NCBI GenBank assembly: GCA_937859105.1
Contig: CALMAD010000026.1
Span: 1 to 9,848 of the forward strand
DNA: 9,848 nt
DNA from: an uncultured Propionibacteriaceae bacterium
GTDB taxonomy: Bacteria; Actinomycetota; Actinomycetes; Propionibacteriales; Propionibacteriaceae
Direction of reading: 5' to 3'
The notes under the pieces were generated by a model that ran no database searches, had not been told where the DNA came from, and worked only from the letters and a program-made list of their open reading frames with translations. Positions 1 through 7,695 of this stretch are shown piece after piece. The first letter of the stretch is position 1. Every line of letters begins with the position of its first letter. A program made the position numbers and the translations under genes.

Positions 1-4
1 TGAC

Positions 5-811
5 ATGGACGCCTCCAACGCCGGCCCCCTGGGGCTGTCGGCACTGACCGTCCTGGACGCCCCGCCCCCCGACACCGTCGCGGCGGCCGCCGCCGCGGGG
101 TTCGGGGCGGTCGGCGTCCGGGTGTTCCCCGCCGGCGACGAGCCACCCTGGCCGATGATCGGCAATACGCCGACGGTCCGGGAGACGATTCGCCGGCTGG
201 CGGACACGGGGATCATGCTGTGGGACATCGAGGTGCTCCGCCTGCGTGAGGACAAGACGCTCGACGAGCAACTCGCGATCCTGGACGCCGGGCAGTTGCT
301 CGGAGCGCGCTATGTGCTCGTCAATGTCAACGACCCCGACCCCGGACGCCGGCTGGCCCGCCTGAACGTCCTCGCCAGGGAGGCCGCGCAGCGCTCGCTC
401 ACGCTCGCGGTGGAGTACATGATCTTCACCGAGATCAAGACCCTCCAGGACGCCCTCCGGCTCGTCGAGCAGGTGGAGGGCCCGGCGGTCGTCCTGCCGG
501 ACTCGCTGCACGCCTTCCGTTCCGGCGGGACGCCCGAGCAACTCGCCGATCTGGCGCCCGGCCTCGTGCCCTACGCCCAGCTCTGCGACACGCTCTCCGA
601 CCCGCGGCCCGAGTCGGAGGCGGACGCCCTGGCCGAGGCGCGGACGCGGCGCCGCTTCCCGGGTGACGGGGACCTGCCGCTGGTGGACTTCGTCCGGGCG
701 CTGCCCGCCGGCACCGCCCTGTCCGTCGAGGCGCCTGTCCGCGACCTGCCCTTGGCCGAACGCTGCTCCGCGGCGCTCGCGTCCCTGCGGCGGACGCTGA
801 ATCAGGCCTGA
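5..811 (+). CDS. TIM-barrel sugar phosphate isomerase/epimerase-like protein
   Basis: The 268-residue protein looks like a member of the xylose isomerase-like TIM-barrel superfamily (AP endonuclease family 2 fold), which includes IolE, hydroxypyruvate isomerase and many sugar or sugar-phosphate epimerases. Visible features are an alternating strand/helix pattern from about residue 11, and acidic or histidine residues at strand ends in the positions where this superfamily binds a divalent metal: Glu138 in AVEY, Asp166 and His169 in LPDSLH, Asp195 in LCDT and Glu242 in SVEAP. The segment RRFPGDGDLPLVDFVRALP (about 217-234) resembles the family's C-terminal 'G.G..d...f...L' region. The substrate cannot be told from sequence. 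The ATG at 5 is the first start visible. A TGA at 1-3 could be the stop of an upstream gene, so this gene may sit in an operon entering from the left. Its 3' end faces ppdK across a terminator. The superfamily call is fairly sure; the reaction is not assigned. Confidence 0.75.
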   Translation: MDASNAGPLGLSALTVLDAPPPDTVAAAAAAGFGAVGVRVFPAGDEPPWPMIGNTPTVRETIRRLADTGIMLWDIEVLRLREDKTLDEQLAILDAGQLLGARYVLVNVNDPDPGRRLARLNVLAREAAQRSLTLAVEYMIFTEIKTLQDALRLVEQVEGPAVVLPDSLHAFRSGGTPEQLADLAPGLVPYAQLCDTLSDPRPESEADALAEARTRRRFPGDGDLPLVDFVRALPAGTALSVEAPVRDLPLAERCSAALASLRRTLNQA

Positions 812-826
812 ACGGGCCCACCCACA

Positions 827-866
827 CGAAAGGCCCCGACCCCCTCGCGGGAGTCGAGGCCTTTCG
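827..866. terminator. Bidirectional hairpin terminator between convergent genes
   Basis: The arms at 827-840 (CGAAAGGCCCCGAC) and 853-866 (GTCGAGGCCTTTCG) are inverted repeats of 14 bp with one mismatch. Three further inner C-G pairs (842-844 with 849-851) leave a TCGC loop. The A-run on the left and T-run on the right are part of the stem, so a modest U-tract follows the GC-rich core in either direction. It lies 16 bases after the isomerase-like stop and 18 bases after the ppdK stop, the expected place for a shared factor-independent terminator. Confidence 0.85.
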
Positions 867-883
867 TTCGCCCTAGTGGAGCC

Positions 884-3541
884 TCACTGGCCCTGCTTCT
901 CCAGCAGCGCCGCGCGCGCCGCCGCGAGGCGGGCGATCGGCACACGGAACGGCGAGCAGGACACGTAGTTCAGCCCCGCCTTGTGGAAGAACTCGATGGA
1001 CGCCGGGTCGCCACCGTGCTCGCCGCACACGCCGGTCTTCAGGTTGGGCTTGGTGGAGCGGCCCTTCTCGACGCCGATCTGCACCAACTGGCCCACGCCG
1101 GACTGGTCGAGGGAGCTGAACGGGTTGGACGCGATGACCTCGTCGTTCACGTACGACCCGAGGAAGCCCGCCTCGGCGTCGTCACGGCTGATGCCGATGC
1201 CGGTCTGGGTGAGGTCGTTCGTGCCGAAGCTGAAGAAGTCGGCCTGGTTCGCGATCTCGTTCGCCACGAGGGCGGCGCGCGGGATCTCGATCATCGTGCC
1301 GATCGTGTAGTCGAGCCGCTTGCCGGCCTGCTCGAACTCGTCCTCGACAGCCTTGGTCACGATCTCGCGCTGGGTCTTCAACTCGGACTCGAACGCGACC
1401 AGCGGGATCATGATCTCGACGCCCACGGTCTCGCCCTCGCGCTCCTGCACGGCGAGCGCGGCCTTGATGATCGCGCGGGCCTGCATCTCGGGGATCGAGG
1501 GGTACAGCATCGCCAGGCGGCAGCCGCGGGTGCCGAGCATCGGGTTCTGCTCGTGCAGCTTCTTGACCTGCGCCAGCGTCTCGCGCTCGGCGGCCAGCTC
1601 GGCCTCGGGGGCGCCCTCGATCTCGAGCTTCTGCACCAGCAGGGACTGCTCGACAAGGTTCGGCAGGAACTCGTGCAGCGGCGGGTCGAGCAGCCGGACG
1701 GTGACCGGCAGGCCCTTCATCGCCGTGAAGATCGCCTCGAAGTCCTTCTGCTGCATCGGCAGGATCTTCGCGAGGGCGGCGGCGCGCTGCTCCTCGTTCT
1801 CGGCCAGGATCATCTCGCGGACGGCCGGCAGGCGGTCGGCGACCATGAACATGTGCTCGGTGCGGGCCAGGCCGATGCCCTCGGCGCCCAGCTCGCGGGC
1901 CTTCGAGGCGTCCTCGAAGTTCTCGGCGTTCGCGCGGACGCCGAGCCGGCGGGCCGCGTCCGCCCACTCGCCGACCTTCTGGAAGTCCTCGTTGATGGCC
2001 GGCGGGACGAGCTTCAGCGCCCCGGCGAACACGTCGCCGGTGGTGCCGTTGAGGGTGAGCGTGTCGCCCTTGCCGTAGGTCGTGCCGTCGATCGTGACGG
2101 TCTCCGCCAGCGGGTCGATCTTGATGCCGGGGGCGCCCGCCACACAGGTGATGCCCATGCCGCGCGCGACGACGGCCGCGTGCGACGTCATGCCGCCGTG
2201 GGCCGTCAGGACGCCCTGGCTCACCATCACGCCGTGGATGTCGTCGGGCGTCGTCTCGTAGCGGACCAGGATGACCTGCTCGCCCGCGTTGCCGCGCTCG
2301 GCGGCGTCGTCGGCGTTGAACGAGAGCGCGCCCACGGCCGCGCCGGGGGACGCCGGCAGACCGGTGACGATCGGGGACTCGGCGTTGTCGGGGTCGATGC
2401 CGGGGTGCAGGAGGGCGTCCAGCTGAGCCGGCTCGATGCGTAGCAGCGCCTCGTCGGTGGTGATGAGGCCCTCTTCGACCATGTCGACGGCCGTCTTCAC
2501 CGCGGCGGCGGCGGTGCGCTTGCCGTTGCGGGTCTGCAGCATGTAGAGGTTCTCATCCTCGATGGTGAACTCCATGTCCTGCATGTCCTTGTTGTGCAGC
2601 TCGAGCTTCGCCATCGTGTCGAGCAGCTCATGGAAGGCCTCGGGCAGCACGCCCTCCATCTCGCCGAGCGGCCGCGGCGTCCGGATGCCGGCCACCACGT
2701 CCTCGCCCTGGGCGTTGGTCAGGAACTCGCCGTAGAGCTCCTTCGCGCCGGTGGCGGGGTTCCGGGAGAAGCAGACGCCGGTCGCGGACGTCTCGCCGCG
2801 GTTGCCGAACACCATCTGCTGCACGTTGACGGCCGTGCCGAGGTCGCGAGAGATGCCGTTCGCGCGGCGGTAGACCTCGGCGCGCGGGTTCAGCCAGCTC
2901 TTGAAGACTGCGTTGACGGCGCGGTGCAGCTGCTCGACCGGGTCGGTGGTCCAGTGGCCGCCGAGGGCCTCGTTCGCGAGGTCCTTGAACGTCTGGGTGA
3001 GCTCCTTCAGATCCTCGGCCGTGAGATCCGTGTCCTGCTGGACGCCCTTCGCCTCCTTCATGGCGGTCAGCGCGTCCTCGAACACGTGCTGGTCGATGCC
3101 CTCGACGACCTCGCCGTACATCTGGATGAAGCGGCGGTAGCAGTCGTAGGCGAAGCGCTCGCTGTCGGCCAGCGCGGCGACGGCCGGAACCGTCTCGTCG
3201 GAGATGCCGAGGTTCAGGATCGTGTCCATCATGCCGGGCATCGACTGGACGGCACCCGAGCGGACCGAGACCAGCAGCGGGTTGGTGGCGTCACCGAGCT
3301 TCTTGCCCGTGCGCTCCTCGAGGCGGGCGAGGCCGCCGTCGATCTGATCCTTCAGTCCGTCGGGCCAATCGCCCTCGTTGTTCATGGCCGCGACGCACGC
3401 CTGCGTGGTCACGGTGAAGGCGTCCGGAACCGGGACGCCGATGCGCTTCATCTCGGCGATGCCGGCGCCCTTGCCGCCCAGGAGCGGCTTCATCGAAATA
3501 TCGCCCTCATTGAGGTCGTAGACGTACTTCGTCTCGGTCAT
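884..3541 (-). CDS. ppdK: Pyruvate, phosphate dikinase
   Basis: PPDK reversibly converts pyruvate, ATP and phosphate to phosphoenolpyruvate, AMP and pyrophosphate, linking pyruvate to gluconeogenesis or running as a PPi-dependent glycolytic step in the cytosol. With the start chosen here the protein is 885 residues, the usual length. Domains are in order: N-terminal ATP-grasp nucleotide-binding region starting near KPLLGGKGAGIAEM (19-31); central swivelling phosphohistidine domain with GGMTSHAAVVARG, where His454 is the phosphorylated residue and Thr452 the position used by regulatory proteins in some organisms; and the PEP/pyruvate TIM barrel with NPMLGTRGCRL (from about 666) and GVCGEHGGDP, whose Cys839 matches the family's catalytic cysteine. 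All key residues are present. An in-frame ATG ten codons upstream (3571) was passed over because the Shine-Dalgarno AAGGAG (3558-3553) lies inside that extension, 11 nt before the ATG at 3541. The gene is monocistronic as far as seen, divergent from the GT2 gene and convergent with the isomerase-like gene. Confidence 0.97.
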   Translation of the reverse strand: MTETKYVYDLNEGDISMKPLLGGKGAGIAEMKRIGVPVPDAFTVTTQACVAAMNNEGDWPDGLKDQIDGGLARLEERTGKKLGDATNPLLVSVRSGAVQSMPGMMDTILNLGISDETVPAVAALADSERFAYDCYRRFIQMYGEVVEGIDQHVFEDALTAMKEAKGVQQDTDLTAEDLKELTQTFKDLANEALGGHWTTDPVEQLHRAVNAVFKSWLNPRAEVYRRANGISRDLGTAVNVQQMVFGNRGETSATGVCFSRNPATGAKELYGEFLTNAQGEDVVAGIRTPRPLGEMEGVLPEAFHELLDTMAKLELHNKDMQDMEFTIEDENLYMLQTRNGKRTAAAAVKTAVDMVEEGLITTDEALLRIEPAQLDALLHPGIDPDNAESPIVTGLPASPGAAVGALSFNADDAAERGNAGEQVILVRYETTPDDIHGVMVSQGVLTAHGGMTSHAAVVARGMGITCVAGAPGIKIDPLAETVTIDGTTYGKGDTLTLNGTTGDVFAGALKLVPPAINEDFQKVGEWADAARRLGVRANAENFEDASKARELGAEGIGLARTEHMFMVADRLPAVREMILAENEEQRAAALAKILPMQQKDFEAIFTAMKGLPVTVRLLDPPLHEFLPNLVEQSLLVQKLEIEGAPEAELAAERETLAQVKKLHEQNPMLGTRGCRLAMLYPSIPEMQARAIIKAALAVQEREGETVGVEIMIPLVAFESELKTQREIVTKAVEDEFEQAGKRLDYTIGTMIEIPRAALVANEIANQADFFSFGTNDLTQTGIGISRDDAEAGFLGSYVNDEVIASNPFSSLDQSGVGQLVQIGVEKGRSTKPNLKTGVCGEHGGDPASIEFFHKAGLNYVSCSPFRVPIARLAAARAALLEKQGQ

Positions 3542-3590
3542 GCTGGTGTTGTCTCCTTCGTGCGCAGCCACAGCCGCACATGGGCCTCGA

Positions 3591-3637
3591 TGCCTGAAGG
3601 CACCGAACGTTATCGTTCGCGTTCGGCCTGCAGCCTA
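3591..3637 (-). promoter_or_regulatory. Candidate ppdK promoter/leader with dyad symmetry
   Basis: Upstream of ppdK, reading leftward, there is a possible -10 hexamer TAGGCT (complement of 3632-3637), a form common in actinobacteria, but no good -35. It is followed by nested dyads. CCGAACG/CGTTCGG pairs 3603-3609 with 3620-3626. Alternatively CGAACG-TTAT-CGTTCG (3604-3619) pairs, and the CGTTCG half is repeated directly at 3620-3625. A second small palindrome, TGCCTGAAGGCA, lies at 3591-3602. These could be a regulator site or leader hairpins. The rest of the 184-bp divergent region (3542-3725) shows nothing else convincing. Confidence 0.3.
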
Positions 3638-3713
3638 TCCTGTCGCGACGCATGATCCACACGTTCCAGGGTTGACGCCCTGCTCCCCTAGGGTGGTCGC
3701 GGGAATACTCGTC

Positions 3714-3719
3714 AGGAGG
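3714..3719 (+). promoter_or_regulatory. Ribosome binding site that sets the GT2 start
   Basis: A perfect AGGAGG sits 6 nt before the ATG at 3726. This settles the start of the double glycosyltransferase, because the open frame itself continues upstream to 3540 over the ppdK 5' region without any resemblance to the family. Confidence 0.8.
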
Positions 3720-3725
3720 ACGCAC

Positions 3726-5519
3726 ATGAGTGCCGAGGGGCCTCTTCTCTGCGTGATCACCGTCACCTACAACAGCGCCGGCGAGATCGGGGGGCTGCTT
3801 CGCTCTCTCCCGGACGCCGCGTTCGGGCTGCCTCTTCAGGTGCTCATCGTCGACAACGGTTCGACCGACGACACGCGCGCTGCGGTCGCCGCGCTGCACG
3901 GGACGCCGGGGCTGGACCGGCTCACGTTCCTTGATTCCGGGGGCAACCTCGGCTACGCGGGCGGCGTCAACGTGGGGCTCACCCACGTCGATCCCACCGC
4001 GTCCGCGATCGCGATCCTGAACCCCGACCTGGTCGCCCGGCCCGGTTCGCTGCGCGCTCTGGCCGACGCCCTCGTCGATGGCGTGGGCCTCGCCGCGCCG
4101 CGCATCGTCGGGCCCGACGGGCACCTGTTCCACAGCCTCCGCAAGGACGCCGACCTGCTCGGCACGCTCGGCGAGGCGCTTTTCGGCGGCAAGTGGGCGT
4201 CCCGGCCCGTGGCCTGGGGGGACACGCTGCGGGCGGCGTCCGACTACGAGACGCCGCGCGACGTCGACTGGGTGAGCGGGGCCGCCCTCGCGGTCTCCCG
4301 GGAGTGTTGGGAGCGGGTCGGCCGTTGGGACGAGTCGTATTTCCTGTACTCGGAGGAGACGGAGTACGCGCGCCGCGTGCGCCAGGCCGGGTTCCGCGTC
4401 CGCTTCGTGCCGGCGGCGGAGGTCGTCCACGTGGGTGGGGCGTCCGGCAGTTCGCCGGCGCAGGTCGCGCTGGAGGCGGTCAATCGCGTCCGGGACTTCG
4501 AGACGCACCACACCCCCGGAGGCGCGCTGGCCTTCCGGGGCATCCTCATCGCCCAGCACACGGCTCGCGCGTTCAAGCCCGGCTCCCGGGCGGCGCTGCG
4601 GGCGCTGCTCGACCGGTCGTCGTGGGCCTCGCTCCCCCACGCCACCCGCCCCGCACCCATCGACGACTCGCCGCTGACGGGCGCGATCATCATCCCTGCG
4701 CACAACGAGGCGGGCGTCATCGGACGCCTCCTCGACGGCCTCGCCGCCGACGGCGGCCTGCCGGGCATGGACGTCGTCGTCGCCTGCAACGGCTGCACCG
4801 ACGGCACCAAGGAGGTCGCGGCCCGGCATCGCCCCGGGCTCGACGTCCGGGTGCTCGATCTGCCCGTCGCCTCCAAGCAGGCCGCGATGAACGCGGCCGA
4901 GGAGCAGGGGCTGGCGTTCCCGCGTCTCTACCTGGACGCCGACGTCGAGGTCTCGCCGGCGGCCGTCCGGGCGGTCGTCCGGGCGCTCGAGTCCGGACGC
5001 GTCCTGGCCGCCCGGCCGCCGCTTGAGTACGCGACGGCCGAGGCGTCCGGGCTGGTCAGGGCCTTCTATCGGGCGCGTTCGCGGACGCCGTCGCTCGTCT
5101 CCGCGCTGTGGGGCGCCGGCTTCTTCGCGGTGTCGGAGGCGGGCCGCGCCCGCTGGGACCGGTTCCCCACCGACGAGGCCGACGACCTGTTCGTCGAGAC
5201 GATGTTCGCCGGCCACGAGAAGGCGATCGTCGCGGCGGACCCCGTCCGGGTGCACGTGCCGCGCACCACGCGGGCGCTCGTCCGGACCCTCAAACGCGTC
5301 TACCGCCGGGAGGACGCGGACGCGACCCCGCGGCCCGGCGAGCGGTCGGCGTCCGGATCGACGCTCGTCGAGTTGCTCCGGAGCAACGCCCCCTCGCCGT
5401 TCGCGATCGCGGACGCGCTCGCCTACATCGCGATCGTCATCGCGGCGCGGGTTGCGCGCCGCCTCGACGATCGCGCCGGCCGCACCGCCCGCTGGGAACG
5501 CGACGACACGTCGCGCTGA
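3726..5519 (+). CDS. Two-domain family 2 glycosyltransferase
   Basis: The 597-residue protein joins two GT-A fold, GT2-type modules. GT2 enzymes transfer a sugar from a nucleotide-sugar donor, usually on the cytosolic face of the membrane during glycan or cell-envelope assembly. Module one (about 8-260) resembles rhamnosyltransferase-type GT2: VITVTYNSAGEI (10-21), VDNGSTDDT (42-50), NLGYAGGVNVGL (74-85), LNPD (98-101) at the DxD position, and WVSGAALAVSR...WDESYFLYSEETEYARRVRQAGFRV (182-225) with VVHVGG after it. Module two (about 318-530) starts IIIPAHNEAGVIG (321-333), has CNGCTDGT (354-361), LDADVEV (403-409) as its DxD-type motif and TDEADDLFVE (482-491) in the acceptor region. A C-terminal hydrophobic or amphipathic stretch (about 559-577) followed by Arg-rich residues may hold it at the membrane. 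Both modules keep their main motifs, so both may be active. The lipoprotein gene follows by 68 bp on the same strand, possibly co-transcribed. Donor and acceptor are unknown. Confidence 0.88.
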   Translation: MSAEGPLLCVITVTYNSAGEIGGLLRSLPDAAFGLPLQVLIVDNGSTDDTRAAVAALHGTPGLDRLTFLDSGGNLGYAGGVNVGLTHVDPTASAIAILNPDLVARPGSLRALADALVDGVGLAAPRIVGPDGHLFHSLRKDADLLGTLGEALFGGKWASRPVAWGDTLRAASDYETPRDVDWVSGAALAVSRECWERVGRWDESYFLYSEETEYARRVRQAGFRVRFVPAAEVVHVGGASGSSPAQVALEAVNRVRDFETHHTPGGALAFRGILIAQHTARAFKPGSRAALRALLDRSSWASLPHATRPAPIDDSPLTGAIIIPAHNEAGVIGRLLDGLAADGGLPGMDVVVACNGCTDGTKEVAARHRPGLDVRVLDLPVASKQAAMNAAEEQGLAFPRLYLDADVEVSPAAVRAVVRALESGRVLAARPPLEYATAEASGLVRAFYRARSRTPSLVSALWGAGFFAVSEAGRARWDRFPTDEADDLFVETMFAGHEKAIVAADPVRVHVPRTTRALVRTLKRVYRREDADATPRPGERSASGSTLVELLRSNAPSPFAIADALAYIAIVIAARVARRLDDRAGRTARWERDDTSR

Positions 5520-5587
5520 CCCAGCAACGCGGTACCGTCGCTGACCGTCTGGACCACTGCACCCCACCTTCTGGAGTTGAACCGCAG

Positions 5588-6910
5588 ATGACGACCACCC
5601 GCCCACGCCTGCTCGCCGCGGCGTCCACGATCGCCGCGCTCGTGCTCGCGGCCGGTTGCACGACGGCGCCCACCCAGACGCCGCCGGCGTCCGGACCGAG
5701 CGCAGCGCCCACCGCCGCCGCACCGGGCCAGCCGATCACCTCGCTCTCGCTGGAACGCATCCCGTGGGAGGGCGGCCCCGCGTACTACAAGAAGTTCGCC
5801 AAGGCGGACGCCGCCGGCTGGAGCGACCCGTCGTTCTTCCCGGTGCTGATCTGGTACAACGGCATCAGCTCCGACGCCGAGGCCCAGTACGACAAGAAGA
5901 TGGGGTTCAACACCTACGTCGGGATGGACAAGGGCACCGACTACGGGCTCTTCCAGCGCAACGGGCTCTTCTGGATCGGTGAGAAGCTGAACGACTCGTT
6001 CAACGCGCAGTCGACCAACTGGGTGGGCGACTTCCTGGAGGACGAGGCGGACGGCCGCTTCGAGCCCAAGCCGGGGCTGGCGCAGATGGCGAAGCGTAAG
6101 GCGGAGACGGGCAAGGAGGGCCGGTTCCGGTACTCCAACTTCACCCAGCTCATCATGAACCGCGACTTCCCGACCGGCGTCGCCGAAGATTACGTCAACA
6201 ACTACAGCGATGTCGTGAGCATGGACATGTACTTCTACACGGTCCCCTACTGCTCGCAGGCCGGCTACAACCCGGCCCAGTACCCGGCCAACACCGGGCA
6301 GAAGTACTGCCGGACGGCGGCCAGCTACGGCCGCACCGTCGACGCCCTGCGCCTGCGCGACGCCGCCGACGGCAAGCTGTTGCCCCTGTGGAACTTCGTC
6401 GAGATCTACAACGGCATGGGCAGCGGCAACGACGACCTCAAGGTGACCCCGGAGCAGGCCACCGGCGCGGCGATGAGCTCGATCATCCACGAGGCGCGCG
6501 GCCTCGCGTGGTTCAACCAGTCGTTCACCGGGCAGTGCAAGGGCACGAGCCTGGTGCGCGAGGTCCAGATGAACCCGAACCACTGCGCCGCGGCCAACGT
6601 GAACGCGGTGGGGGCGTTCAACAACCAGGTCCACCGGCTCGCGCCGGTCATCAACACCCAAAGCTACAAGTACAAGTTCGGCGACGGGCTGGACACCATG
6701 TTGAAGGTCCACGACGGCGCGGCGTACGTGTTCGCGATGGTCGACAACGCCTCCGACCCGGGGCAGCGGACGTTCCAGGTGCCGGACGAGCTCAAGGGCC
6801 GCACGGTGGAGGTCGTCGACGAGAACCGCACCATCCCCATGAACGGCGACGGCACGTTCACCGACAACTTCGCCCAGGAGTCGAGTTACCACATCTACCG
6901 CATCCACTAG
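5588..6910 (+). CDS. Secreted lipoprotein, putative TIM-barrel glycoside hydrolase
   Basis: The 440-residue protein has a lipoprotein signal: basic n-region MTTTRPR, hydrophobic core 8-20, and lipobox VLAAGC with the lipid-bearing Cys24. A Pro/Ala/Thr-rich linker (25-48) would tether it outside the membrane. The body resembles glycoside-hydrolase-type TIM barrels: GFNTYVGM (106-113), WVGDFLEDEADG (145-156, like the DEPDG loop of such families), VVSMDMYFYT (209-218), LWNFVEIYNG (267-276) with Glu272 at a strand end, then TPEQATGAAMSSIIHEARGLAWF (287-309, the 'H.ARG..w' pattern of GH42-like and related barrels). A short C-terminal segment (about 360-438) looks like a beta-sandwich end domain. 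Four mature cysteines besides Cys24 (222, 241, 317, 333) could form two disulfides, fitting an extracytoplasmic protein. A GGAG (5573-5576) stands 11 nt before the ATG. No specific family or substrate is assigned. The GT2 gene upstream suggests a role on a surface glycan. Catalytic acids Glu151/Glu153 and Glu272 are a guess. Confidence 0.7.
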   Translation: MTTTRPRLLAAASTIAALVLAAGCTTAPTQTPPASGPSAAPTAAAPGQPITSLSLERIPWEGGPAYYKKFAKADAAGWSDPSFFPVLIWYNGISSDAEAQYDKKMGFNTYVGMDKGTDYGLFQRNGLFWIGEKLNDSFNAQSTNWVGDFLEDEADGRFEPKPGLAQMAKRKAETGKEGRFRYSNFTQLIMNRDFPTGVAEDYVNNYSDVVSMDMYFYTVPYCSQAGYNPAQYPANTGQKYCRTAASYGRTVDALRLRDAADGKLLPLWNFVEIYNGMGSGNDDLKVTPEQATGAAMSSIIHEARGLAWFNQSFTGQCKGTSLVREVQMNPNHCAAANVNAVGAFNNQVHRLAPVINTQSYKYKFGDGLDTMLKVHDGAAYVFAMVDNASDPGQRTFQVPDELKGRTVEVVDENRTIPMNGDGTFTDNFAQESSYHIYRIH

Positions 6911-6915
6911 CCCGC

Positions 6916-6961
6916 GGGCGTTTCTACCTGACGTTCTCCACACTGGAGTGTGGAGAACGTC
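6916..6961 (+). repeat. Palindromic repeat, left copy (hairpin with asymmetric flank)
   Basis: The hairpin has perfect 15-bp arms GACGTTCTCCACACT (6930-6944) and AGTGTGGAGAACGTC (6947-6961) with a GG centre. The preceding 14 nt (6916-6929, beginning GGGCGTTTCTA) are shared with the right copy at 8616-8661 on the opposite strand, with one mismatch. The element starts 5 bases after the lipoprotein stop and lies 61 bases from the TetR stop, at a convergent gene junction. It may terminate transcription from both sides, although no U-tract follows it in either direction. The rest of the gap (6962-7022) is GC-rich with only weak imperfect inverted repeats. Confidence 0.88.
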
Positions 6962-7022
6962 GCACACCCGGACGCCGCGGGCGTGCGTGTCGGGGTGGCG
7001 TCCCGACCCCATCCCGCGCACC

Positions 7023-7673
7023 CTACGCGGCCCGGACGCCCGCCAGCAGCGTCGCCAGGGCGTCCTGAAGCACCTGGCCGAAGCCGCCGGGAAGGCCCAC
7101 GATCCGAGGCTCGACGGCCATGGCGGCCACCAGCGCGGGGGAAGGGTTCGCGAGCCCCCACGTATGCGTGATGAAGGCGTGCAGTCCGCCGAGGAACTGG
7201 CCGCGCTGGCGTTCGTTCCAGTCGCCGAGGCGGCCCTCGATGCCGTCGACCAGACGCTCCATCGAACCTTGGATCGACAGCTTGAAGCCCCTCACCTCGT
7301 CGGGAGTGACGTTGTGCTCCAGCACGGTGGGAGCCGCGGTCAGCAACTCACACAGCAGCGGTTGGTCCGCGAGGGTGGACGCCAGCGCCCCGGCGAGCGC
7401 GTCATCGGTGGCGGGCGTGGAGGGCAGCGCGGCCAGGACGTGTGAGACCCACTCCTCGTAGTCGGTGGAGAGCAGCACCAGCAGGATCGCCTCGCGCGAG
7501 CCGAAGTAGCGCAGCACGTTCGACTTGGCCAGGCCCACCCGCCGGGCGATCTCGTTCAGGCTCACATCGGCGACCCGGTGTTCGGCCAAGAGCCGCCGCG
7601 TGAGCGTCAGGATGTCGCCACGTCGCACCGCCCGTTGCTCGTCGGTGCGGGCCCTCCGGAAGTCGGTGTCCAT
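7023..7673 (-). CDS. TetR-family transcriptional repressor
   Basis: The 216-residue protein has a typical TetR N-terminal DNA-binding domain: ILTLTRRLLAEHRVADVSLNEIARRVGLAKSNVLRYFGSREAIL spans about 21-64 (helix-turn-helix 38-57, with the recognition helix around LAKSNVLRYF). A variable, mostly helical ligand/dimer domain makes up the rest. The ATG at 7673 is preceded by GAGGGCAGGG at a fitting distance. The gene is divergent from the SDR gene with 92 bp between the start codons, and that gap contains two operator-like palindromes, so the protein most likely represses itself and the SDR. The inducing ligand cannot be read from sequence; by analogy with similar pairs it may be a substrate of the SDR or a related small molecule. 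The gene is intact, unlike its presumed target. Confidence 0.92.
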   Translation of the reverse strand: MDTDFRRARTDEQRAVRRGDILTLTRRLLAEHRVADVSLNEIARRVGLAKSNVLRYFGSREAILLVLLSTDYEEWVSHVLAALPSTPATDDALAGALASTLADQPLLCELLTAAPTVLEHNVTPDEVRGFKLSIQGSMERLVDGIEGRLGDWNERQRGQFLGGLHAFITHTWGLANPSPALVAAMAVEPRIVGLPGGFGQVLQDALATLLAGVRAA

Positions 7674-7695
7674 CGTTGCCCTGCCCTCTTCGATC

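Noticed and set aside
3542..3571. Earlier ppdK start at 3571
   Set aside because: The ten extra residues are encoded by the Shine-Dalgarno region of the ATG at 3541, and the family normally begins close to TKYVYDL.
3604..3619. LexA (SOS) box upstream of ppdK
   Set aside because: The halves CGAAC and GTTCG are present but separated by 6 bases rather than the 4 of the actinobacterial/Bacillus SOS box, and ppdK is not a usual SOS gene.
983..3655. Long open frames on the plus strand opposite ppdK (983-2443 and 2594-3655)
   Set aside because: Their translations are Leu/Arg/Ala/Asp-rich low-complexity sequence typical of the antisense of a GC-rich gene, and ppdK is full length with every active-site motif.
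3672..3694. Promoter TTGACG / TAGGGT for the GT2 gene
   Set aside because: The hexamers are only 11 bp apart, too short for a normal sigma-70-type promoter; TAGGGT alone is not enough.
3540..3725. N-terminal extension of the GT2 gene to 3540
   Set aside because: The GT2 fold begins right after the ATG at 3726, which has a perfect AGGAGG 6 nt upstream; the extension overlaps the ppdK leader.
3507..7021. Long minus-strand frames opposite the GT2 gene (3507-5723) and the lipoprotein gene (5423-7021)
   Set aside because: Arg/Gly/Val/Asp-rich translations without recognisable domains; the plus-strand genes have clear family motifs, starts and ribosome binding sites.
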